From: Planctomycetaceae bacterium
GTDB taxonomy: Bacteria > Planctomycetota > Planctomycetia > Pirellulales > Pirellulaceae
NCBI GenBank assembly: GCA_007129635.1
Contig: SKVE01000293.1
Span: forward strand, 1 to 7,520
Reading direction: 5' to 3'
DNA length: 7,520 nt
A model generated the notes under the pieces. It saw nothing but the letters and a program-made list of their open reading frames with translations. It was not told the DNA's origin and did no database searches. Shown in pieces: positions 1-4,799 of the stretch. Position numbers and translations under genes: made by a program. Every line of letters begins with the position of its first letter. Within the stretch, counting starts at the first letter, position 1.

Positions 1-39
1 AAGGTCCTGGAAAATCCGGACAAACTAGAAGACGCATGA
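1..39 (+). CDS. C-terminal tail of an unidentified upstream gene (partial)
   Basis: Only the last 12 codons are present, reading KVLENPDKLEDA and then TGA. The gene enters from the left edge, so its product cannot be identified. The reason to call it coding is its junction: its TGA overlaps the next ATG as ATGA (36-39), the same arrangement seen at four further junctions in this operon. By operon logic it could be another subunit or accessory gene of the type I restriction-modification locus, but nothing in 12 residues shows that. Confidence 0.45.
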   Translation, partial: KVLENPDKLEDA

Positions 40-173
40 AACACGACGACAAACCACCAGTGACGCCGAGGCTGAGGTTTCCTGAGTTTTGGAACGAACC
101 CGGGTGGCTCAGCCAGAATCTTAGCGACCTTACCAACGTCGTTCGCGGTGGTTCGCCGGAGGGCATGGCGTGA
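36..173 (+). pseudogene. hsdS: Truncated HsdS (type I restriction specificity subunit), N-terminal remnant
   Basis: A 45-codon frame from ATG 36 to TGA 171-173. Residues 9-19 read VTPRLRFPEFW, followed by EPGWLSQNLSDLTNVVRGGSP. The P-K/R-LRFPEF-x(n)-W-x(n)-L pattern is the hallmark start of many HsdS proteins, just before the first target recognition domain. HsdS is normally about 400 residues with two recognition domains, so about 90% is missing. The frame ends with EGMA and a stop that overlaps the GTG of the kinase gene (GTGA, 170-173). Because that stop is part of a neat overlap, the last few codons may be the genuine hsdS 3' end, making this an internal in-frame deletion; this is inference. 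A short native peptide translated to couple the kinase gene is the alternative. HsdS identity rests on recalled family motifs. Confidence 0.6.
158..163 (+). promoter_or_regulatory. Ribosome binding site of the zeta-like kinase gene
   Basis: GGAGGG lies six bases before the GTG at 170 and inside the end of the hsdS remnant. It fixes the GTG as the kinase start, even though an ATG at 165 lies nearby in the other frame. It would let the kinase be translated independently as well as by coupling from the upstream frame. Confidence 0.6.
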
Positions 174-688
174 GTAAGAAGATCATCATCATCGCTGGAC
201 CGAACGGGGCGGGGAAAACGACCTTTGCTCGTACGTTTCTGCCTGCGGAGGCGCAGTGTCCGCGGTTCATCAATGCGGACCTGATCGCGGCGGGCTTGTC
301 GCCATTCGCGCCAGAGGCGGCAGCGATTCGGGCCGGGCGACTGATGCTGGAAGAGTTCGCCGCGTGCGTGAAGCGAGGTGGAAGTTTCGCATTCGAAACC
401 ACACTGTCCGGGCTGGGCTATTTGCGGCACATCCGACAATGGCGCAGCGATGGCTATCACGTCAGTCTGTTTTTCCTGTCTCTGCCCCATGCCGAAACCG
501 CCATCGCCCGCGTGGCCGAGCGAGTTCGCCAAGGCGGGCACGACGTTCCCGAACCGGTCATCCGCAGACGCTTTATCGCTGGCTTGAAGAATCTTGAACG
601 GGTCTACAAGTCGGCGGTGGATGCGTGGGCCGTGTACGATAATGCCGGTGCGACGCCAACTCTGCTGGATTGGAGCGAAAACCGATGA
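170..688 (+). CDS. Zeta-toxin-like P-loop kinase (candidate toxin)
   Basis: 172 residues from GTG 170, supported by GGAGGG six bases upstream. After a hydrophobic first strand (KKIIIIAG) comes the Walker A loop GPNGAGKTT (residues 10-18, Lys16). Next are INADLIAAGLSPF with Asp37 (equivalent of the zeta/PezT catalytic base), FETTLSG with Glu76 (substrate side), and basic residues RVAERVRQGG and IRRRF (114-135) that would serve as the arginine lid. These match the short zeta-toxin/AAA kinase family (Zeta_toxin); classical zeta and PezT toxins phosphorylate UDP-N-acetylglucosamine, poisoning wall synthesis. Whether this short form uses the same substrate is unknown. No truncation is seen and all expected motifs are present. 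It overlaps the upstream hsdS remnant by four bases and the next gene by ATGA (685-688), so its neighbour is the obvious partner. It sits between two broken type I restriction genes. Cytosolic; no signal or membrane segment. Confidence 0.85.
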   Translation: MSKKIIIIAGPNGAGKTTFARTFLPAEAQCPRFINADLIAAGLSPFAPEAAAIRAGRLMLEEFAACVKRGGSFAFETTLSGLGYLRHIRQWRSDGYHVSLFFLSLPHAETAIARVAERVRQGGHDVPEPVIRRRFIAGLKNLERVYKSAVDAWAVYDNAGATPTLLDWSENR

Positions 689-888
689 ACTCGAAGGATA
701 TTTCTAACGCAAGAGACCCCGACCTCAGGGCTTCCCACGAGGCCCTGCGACGCGCATCCGAACTCGCCCGCAACACGGCAATCCAAACGGGCACGGATCT
801 GATCATCGTCCAGGATGGCAAAACGGTGCGAATCCCGCCCGCAGTGCTCCACGAACAAACCCAACCAAAGCCCGTGCCAACTCCATGA
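685..888 (+). CDS. Small protein paired with the zeta-like kinase (candidate antitoxin)
   Basis: 67 residues from ATG 685, chosen because it overlaps the kinase stop as ATGA; an in-frame TTG five codons earlier is less likely. The sequence begins MNSKDISNARDPDLRASHEAL. It continues with a charged amphipathic helix (RRASELARNTAIQTG) and a short strand-turn-strand segment (DLIIVQDGKTVRIP), ending in a Pro-rich tail. Small proteins of this helix plus IVxxDGKxVRI design are, from recollection, often found immediately downstream of short zeta-like kinases, mostly named hypothetical. An antitoxin role is inferred from size, coupling and neighbour. It has no recognisable DNA-binding helix-turn-helix, so it would not obviously autoregulate the operon. 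Its stop overlaps the next ATG (ATGA, 885-888). Confidence 0.7.
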   Translation: MNSKDISNARDPDLRASHEALRRASELARNTAIQTGTDLIIVQDGKTVRIPPAVLHEQTQPKPVPTP

Positions 889-977
889 CCGATCTCGACC
901 AGAAACAACTCGGCAAGACCCTTTGGAATATCTCCGACACGCTGCGCGGGGGGATGCGGAGGAACACCAATGGCTAG
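885..977 (+). pseudogene. hsdM: HsdM (type I DNA methyltransferase) N-terminal remnant
   Basis: A 30-codon frame starting at ATG 885, which overlaps the stop of the candidate antitoxin (ATGA). It reads MTDLDQKQLGKTLWNISDTLRG, closely resembling the start of HsdM proteins (D-x-K/Q-x-LGKTLW-x-IADxLRGAM), the N-terminal helical domain before the methylase fold. After about codon 23 it stops resembling HsdM and ends at TAG 975-977. HsdM is normally around 500 residues, so the S-adenosylmethionine-binding and NPPF catalytic motifs are absent and no methylase activity is possible. The matching C-terminal piece follows directly in another frame. The identification is from recalled family sequence. 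Confidence 0.65.
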
Positions 978-1134
978 AGCCTTTTACAGCGTTGTGCAAT
1001 ATGCCCCAGCGGAAGAGGAGATCGACCTGGCGTCGACGCGCGCGGAGTTGGTCGCCATCGACAAGTCGATTCAGCAGGCCACAGCCAGGCACAACCAGTT
1101 TTTGAAAGAGCTTGGTTTGCCACCACTGCCATGA
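970..1134 (+). pseudogene. hsdM: Probable HsdM C-terminal remnant (54 codons)
   Basis: A frame from ATG 970 to TGA 1132-1134, shifted relative to the preceding HsdM N-terminal piece. Its second half reads EEEIDLASTRAELVAIDKSI, then QQATARHNQFLKELGLPPLP. This resembles the helical tail of one HsdM subgroup (x-IDL-x-ATRAEL-x-x-ID through ARHN-x-FL-x-ELGLPPLP). The first dozen residues (MARAFYSVVQYA) were not recognised. GGAGG at 958-962 lies seven bases before the ATG, so a short peptide could be made. Together the two pieces imply an hsdM gene that lost more than 1 kb and the reading frame. The stop overlaps another ATG (ATGA, 1131-1134) whose frame ends after two codons (ATG AAG TGA). That is probably the stub of the next operon gene. 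Confidence 0.5.
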
Positions 1135-1293
1135 AGTGAATTAAGAGACATGATGCAAGACCGTTGGCCACCGAGGCAGCATTGCTGAAGCTTTGCCATT
1201 CCCGGCCCCGCCTGCCATTCCGACAGTCTCATGCCTCGCTCGGACGTTCGACTTCCCTGCCGTTCGTTCCGCCACTACCCTGTACGCAATTAC

Positions 1294-1327
1294 CGGGCCG
1301 AACATTATTGGTCCCGTCCCTTTTTTT
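1294..1327 (+). terminator. Weak candidate intrinsic terminator for the + strand operon
   Basis: CGGGCC (1294-1299) can pair with GGtCCCG (1310-1316) with one bulged T and a 10-nt loop. A run of seven T follows at 1321-1327. The T-run is four bases away from the stem and the stem is short, so the call is weak. The position suits ending the restriction/kinase operon before the convergent oxidoreductase gene. The rest of 1135-1330 shows no gene, repeat or RNA. Confidence 0.3.
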
Positions 1328-1330
1328 GGG

Positions 1331-2659
1331 TTATAGCTCGTACAGGAATTCCCAGCCCTTTCGCGGTGGCGGGCCGACGAGCAAAGCGTTGGCGGCTTCG
1401 TTGTCCACGAAACGCTTGGCTTGGGGATCAAAGGCCAGCGTCTGGCCCTGCAAGCCTAATTCCTGAGCGATGACGCCCAGATTGAAGACTTGATTCAAGG
1501 GCCCCGCCACGTCAAACGACGAACGGCTTTTTTCTTCGCCCAACGCGGCCAGGACGAAGTTCTGGTAGTGATTCGAGCCGGTTGAAAAACGGGGCAATTC
1601 GCTTTCGACTTCCTTCCGCACGGCTTCCGGGATGACTTGCAACGTCGCGCCGTGCGTGCCGCCCGCAAAGTCGTACTTGCCGCCCAGCAGCACTTTCCCT
1701 GCCGTGCCCGAACGTTCGCCCTCCGGCGGCCGATTTGCTGTACCGTCGTACCAGTAGACCTCGACCGGTGGCTTGTCGCCGCGTGCCGGGAAATGAAAAC
1801 GCAACGTGGTTTCAAACGGAAACACATAGGCATTGTGCCGGTCGACGTGCACCAGTTCCACTTCGGTGGGCAAGCCCAGTTCGAGAAAGCGGTGCGCCGT
1901 ATCCAGGATGTGCGGACCCCAATCGCCCATCGCTCCCATCCCGTACCGATACCAGCCTCGCCAGTTGCCCGGGTGGTAACGACCGCTGAACGGCCGCTCT
2001 TCCGCAGTGGTATGCCACAGGTGCCAGTGCAGTCCCTCGGGAACCGGCTCGCCTTCCGGAAAACCGGGCACGTCGCCCCAAGGATGCCAGCGTCGGTCGC
2101 GATTGAAGTGTGACACGACCTTGGTTACACCATCCAGAAGACCTGCTTCGGCAAAGGCTTTGAACTGATGGTAATTGCCTCCCGAATGGCCTTGATTTCC
2201 CATCTGACAGGCCACCTGGTACTTCTTCTCGGCCGCCATCAGCAATTCGGCTTCGTGGAACGTGTTGGCCAGCGGCTTTTCCACGAACACGTGCTTGCCC
2301 ATCGACATGGCCAGGATCGCGATGGGAAAATGCGAATGGTCGGGCGTACCGATCGCCAGGGCATCGATATCGTCGGCCATTTCGTCCAACATCACGCGGA
2401 AATCATTGTAGGCCGCTGCGTCCGGGTAGTCTTTCTTGGGGCCAGCCAAACGCCGGTCATCCACATCGCACACCGCCACGACCCGAACTCGTGCCTGGCG
2501 ACCGACGTTCCGAGCCGGGGCGCCACCCACGATGGCCACGTTCAGCGTACGGCTGGGCGCCCGTTCCCCCCAGACTCGACTGGGCAAAACCCATGGGGCG
2601 GAGCCTGCTACCAAAGCGGTTCCCAGAAACGAACGGCGATTCACTCTACGATTGGTCAT
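1331..2659 (-). CDS. Tat-exported Gfo/Idh/MocA-family oxidoreductase
   Basis: 442 residues from ATG at 2657-2659, with GAGGAG six bases upstream. The N-terminus is a twin-arginine signal (NRRSFLG, residues 7-13, hydrophobic stretch to about 27), so it is probably exported folded with its cofactor. A Rossmann fold follows: LNVAIVGG (39-46) and VRVVAVCDVD (58-67). Next come TPDHSH (105-110), the active-site motif GKHVFVEKPLA with Lys128, GNQGHSGG (154-161), and the planctomycete-type C-terminal alpha/beta domain with GDWGPHILDTAHR (245-257). Members oxidise or reduce sugars and polyols with NAD(P); the large planctomycete paralog group is mostly uncharacterised, so the substrate is unknown. Oddity: the usual GxGGxG-type loop and start of the first helix are replaced by a shorter GGAPARNVGRQ. 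It is separated from the upstream membrane gene by 88 bases and probably has its own promoter. Confidence 0.88.
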   Translation of the reverse strand: MTNRRVNRRSFLGTALVAGSAPWVLPSRVWGERAPSRTLNVAIVGGAPARNVGRQARVRVVAVCDVDDRRLAGPKKDYPDAAAYNDFRVMLDEMADDIDALAIGTPDHSHFPIAILAMSMGKHVFVEKPLANTFHEAELLMAAEKKYQVACQMGNQGHSGGNYHQFKAFAEAGLLDGVTKVVSHFNRDRRWHPWGDVPGFPEGEPVPEGLHWHLWHTTAEERPFSGRYHPGNWRGWYRYGMGAMGDWGPHILDTAHRFLELGLPTEVELVHVDRHNAYVFPFETTLRFHFPARGDKPPVEVYWYDGTANRPPEGERSGTAGKVLLGGKYDFAGGTHGATLQVIPEAVRKEVESELPRFSTGSNHYQNFVLAALGEEKSRSSFDVAGPLNQVFNLGVIAQELGLQGQTLAFDPQAKRFVDNEAANALLVGPPPRKGWEFLYEL

Positions 2660-2691
2660 GTCGAACTCCTCAAATCTTCAGGGGCTTTCCG

Positions 2692-2720
2692 ATCATTAGA
2701 ACCGATGAAGCCGGTGTCGA
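2692..2720 (-). promoter_or_regulatory. Candidate promoter of the oxidoreductase gene
   Basis: On the minus strand, TCGACA (2720-2715; 5/6 to TTGACA) and AATGAT (2697-2692; 4/6 to TATAAT) are separated by 17 bases. Transcription would start about 25-30 bases before the ATG. It lies in the 88-base gap between the membrane protein gene and the oxidoreductase. Planctomycete promoters are poorly defined, so this is a consensus guess. Confidence 0.3.
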
Positions 2721-2747
2721 AAACCTCGGATTTCCTAATACGCTGGA

Positions 2748-3143
2748 TTATTTCTTCGGGGGTTTGCGGCGTTTGGCCGGTGGTGGCGAGAAGGGTCTCA
2801 AGACGCCAGCAGAGATCTCGACGCCGATCATCAGCACGACAATCAGCAGCACGGGCAGCAACGCCCGGCCTCGAGATGCCACGACGATCAGACCGCCCAG
2901 GAAAATAGCGGCGGTCAATCGTGGTGGCAGCCGGCGGGTCAGTACCAGCACCTGCGGCAGGGCCAGCCACAGCACGGCCAAGGTCAGGCTGATACGCCAG
3001 CTCATGCTTCCCAACGCGAAGGGCAGCCCGTCGCGCAAGACGATCTCGTCGTCCTGGAAAGTGATCAGCAGAGCCCCCGCCAGCGCCAAGAAGAACAGTG
3101 CTGTGAGTCCCAGCAGGTGGCGACGTGCTTTGTCACTGAGCAT
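2748..3143 (-). CDS. Small membrane protein with about four transmembrane segments
   Basis: 131 residues from ATG 3143 (MLSDKARRHLLG). An in-frame ATG at 3170 would add nine residues but would overlap the end of the aldolase gene by 23 bases. Neither start has a clear ribosome binding site; the inner one is preferred because a short basic stretch then directly precedes the first membrane segment. Four hydrophobic stretches are visible: LLGLTALFFLALAGALLITF, SWRISLTLAVLWLALPQVLV, LTAAIFLGGLIVVAS and LLPVLLIVVLMIGVEISAGV. A cytosolic-looking tail PPPAKRRKPPKK ends the protein. I do not recognise the family. It follows the aldolase by four bases, or overlaps it, so the two are probably co-translated; no function can be assigned. 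Confidence 0.7.
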   Translation of the reverse strand: MLSDKARRHLLGLTALFFLALAGALLITFQDDEIVLRDGLPFALGSMSWRISLTLAVLWLALPQVLVLTRRLPPRLTAAIFLGGLIVVASRGRALLPVLLIVVLMIGVEISAGVLRPFSPPPAKRRKPPKK

Positions 3144-3147
3144 GCCG

Positions 3148-4134
3148 TCACACTTCAACAACCAGTTCATCGAAGAACTTCAGGAAGTTCTTGTTGTCGT
3201 CGCTGTCCAGGAACTTGATCGCCGCCTGTGGATGATGATTCAGTTGGCCGGTGAGGTTATAGGGCAGCAGAGCGCCCCAATGATACTGATCGTGCATCGG
3301 TTCGATGTACTCCTGCAACAATTTGACCACAGGGCGAAGATGGAACTTGGGATTTCGCAAAAAGCCCAGCAGCAGTTCCAGCGGGCAGTTGCCGGCGCCG
3401 CGCCCCAACCCGCCCATCGTCGCATCGGCTCGATTCGAGCCCAGAATGATGGCTTCGATCGTATTGGCGAAGGCCAGTTGCAGGTTATTGTGCGCGTGGA
3501 TGCCGATGTCTTTCCCCGTTCCTTCCATGGCGCGTGAGTATTTGTCGTACAGGATATCGATCTGTTCACGATACAGGTGACCATAACTGTCCACGATGAC
3601 CATCGCACCCGCCGGTGTGGGTTTGATGGCTTCCAAGACCGTGTCGATCTCGTTCTCGCTGATCGCCGAAACGGCCATCAAATTGGCACTGGTCTCGTAT
3701 CCCATGTCATGCGCATGTTGGATCATTTCGACGGCCTCGGAGACCTGGTGCGCGTAAAAGGCGACGCGGATCAGGTCCAACACGCTCTGGTCGCACGGCA
3801 CAATCTGCTCGCGCCAGTCGCTCTTGGTGGCATCGGCCATGGCGGCCAGCTTCAAGCCGGTCTTTGCGGCATCATGTTCGGCAAATACCCGGTTCAAAAC
3901 GGCTTCGTCGCAGTATTTCCAGGGTCCAAACTGCTCGGCAGAGAACAGACGCGGCGAATTCTTGTAGCCGACTTCCATGTAATCGACACCTGCCTCGATA
4001 CAGGCCACGTAGACGGCTTTGACGAATTCTTCCGAGAACTTGTGAGCGTTGACCAGACCGCCGTCTCGGATCGTACAATCCAGTACTTTCAGCCCAGGTC
4101 GATACGTGATCCAGGGTGCCTTTTCCTGTGTCAT
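3148..4134 (-). CDS. HMG-CoA-lyase-like aldolase (DRE-TIM metallolyase family)
   Basis: 328 residues from ATG 4134 (MTQEKAPW); a TTG at 4149 would add five residues, and no ribosome binding site separates the two. The protein is a TIM-barrel of the HMGL-like family. LDCTIRDGG (18-26) carries the DRE-TIM signature with Arg23 and metal-binding Asp24. EVGYKNSP (54-61) is the second strand motif, IHAHNN (212-217) supplies the two metal-ligand histidines and an Asn, and GGLGRGAGNCPLE (241-253) is the glycine/cysteine loop. All residues expected for divalent-metal-dependent C-C bond cleavage or formation on 2-oxo acids are present. It resembles proteins named aldolase catalytic domain-containing, related to 4-hydroxy-2-oxovalerate aldolase and isopropylmalate synthase, but it is short and lacks the C-terminal domains of either, so substrate is open. 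No dehydrogenase or pathway partner is visible nearby. Cytosolic. Confidence 0.85.
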   Translation of the reverse strand: MTQEKAPWITYRPGLKVLDCTIRDGGLVNAHKFSEEFVKAVYVACIEAGVDYMEVGYKNSPRLFSAEQFGPWKYCDEAVLNRVFAEHDAAKTGLKLAAMADATKSDWREQIVPCDQSVLDLIRVAFYAHQVSEAVEMIQHAHDMGYETSANLMAVSAISENEIDTVLEAIKPTPAGAMVIVDSYGHLYREQIDILYDKYSRAMEGTGKDIGIHAHNNLQLAFANTIEAIILGSNRADATMGGLGRGAGNCPLELLLGFLRNPKFHLRPVVKLLQEYIEPMHDQYHWGALLPYNLTGQLNHHPQAAIKFLDSDDNKNFLKFFDELVVEV

Positions 4135-4223
4135 GGGAGGGACTCGCAATCAGCTAAGGATGGACTTCACAGGCTCGACGGCACATCCTGCCGCCGACAC
4201 AAACGGACTATTGTGTTTCCATC

Positions 4224-4243
4224 CGCCCTTGTTTGCAAGGGCG
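4224..4243 (-). terminator. Perfect 8-bp hairpin directly after the small secreted protein gene
   Basis: CGCCCTTG (4224-4231) and CAAGGGCG (4236-4243) form a perfect stem with a four-base loop. It starts two bases beyond the TAA (4245-4247) of the minus-strand gene. No U-run follows in either direction, so it is not a classical intrinsic terminator. It could act as a transcript 3'-end protector or a Rho-type processing end. A second, weaker inverted repeat (ACACAA/TTGTGT, about 4195-4220) lies just beyond. Confidence 0.45.
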
Positions 4244-4244
4244 C

Positions 4245-4544
4245 TTACCAGGCCTGTCCGCGAACGCCCAGATCGCCGGTCGGGAAGCCGTAGTTCTGCA
4301 GGAAGCGTCCATGAAAGCCGCCGTACCATTGTGGGTACAGCTCGGGCGTCATGCTCCAGGTCGCGGGCGGCGGACCATCCGGTCGATGTTCTGCCGGGGC
4401 TGGCGGGATGGCGGCCGGTTCACTCGCCGCTCGGGCCGCCGCCAATCGGCGCAGCAAACCACGTGGTTGGCCCGAGGCTTGGGTTTCGCTGATAGGCAAA
4501 ACGATGATCAGCAACATCGGCAGCAGAATAATAAATCGCCTCAT
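4245..4544 (-). CDS. Small secreted protein with signal peptide and YPQWYGGFH motif
   Basis: 99 residues from ATG 4544, with GGGAG nine bases upstream. Residues 1-23 are a clear Sec signal peptide: MRR, a hydrophobic core FIILLPMLLIIVLPI, and a likely cut after ETQA. The mature part is about 76 residues. It has a basic Ala/Arg helix (RGLLRRLAAARAA), a Pro/Ala-rich linker (about 42-61), and an aromatic C-terminal module YPQWYGGFHGRFLQNYGFPT ending GDLGVRGQAW. From recollection, short planctomycete proteins with a similar YYGGFHxRxxQNxGxPxGDxGxRG tail occur, without known function. It is likely periplasmic or surface-exposed. A 110-base gap separates it from the aldolase gene, and a hairpin follows its stop, so it may be its own transcript. 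Confidence 0.75.
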   Translation of the reverse strand: MRRFIILLPMLLIIVLPISETQASGQPRGLLRRLAAARAASEPAAIPPAPAEHRPDGPPPATWSMTPELYPQWYGGFHGRFLQNYGFPTGDLGVRGQAW

Positions 4545-4737
4545 CGAAATCGTCTCCCAGCATGGGGGTGCGAGGTGGTGGCATAGCCAGTTGGAGGGTC
4601 ATCCGGCGGGCCAGCGTATCGCATTCAGGACACGCTGACACTTGGGTTTACCACATGATTGGCAAGAGGCAAGTCTGGCGGAGCAAAGAACGGGAAAATA
4701 CGGCGGGCGTGTGCCCCGATTCGAACGATTCTCCAGC

Positions 4738-4767
4738 TTGACACCGACAAATCGAGCGTGCTATACC
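4738..4767 (+). promoter_or_regulatory. Candidate sigma-70-type promoter for the MoeA fusion gene
   Basis: A perfect TTGACA (4738-4743), an 18-base spacer, then TATACC (4762-4767) preceded by TG one base upstream (extended -10, TGcTATACC). Transcription would begin near 4774, giving a leader of about 25 bases before the MoeA start. It lies in the 255-base divergent intergenic region 4545-4799, which holds no other recognisable gene; no equally good promoter was seen toward the minus-strand gene. Confidence 0.55.
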
Positions 4768-4799
4768 GCAAGCAGTAGAAAGTAGGGTGGGTGATCAAA

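Noticed and set aside
2491..3537. Long + strand open frame (348 codons) opposite the oxidoreductase, membrane protein and aldolase
   Set aside because: It spans three genes on the opposite strand with no recognisable domain. Long antisense frames are common in high-GC coding DNA.
3577..4293. + strand open frame of 238 codons antisense to the aldolase
   Set aside because: The aldolase on the other strand has full catalytic motifs; this frame has none and reads as the complement of codon-biased sequence.
4420..4641. Minus-strand 73-codon frame starting MSACPECD with a CPEC motif
   Set aside because: It overlaps the well-supported secreted-protein gene in another frame, and its remaining residues look like the shadow of that gene. 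There is no family similarity and no good ribosome binding site.
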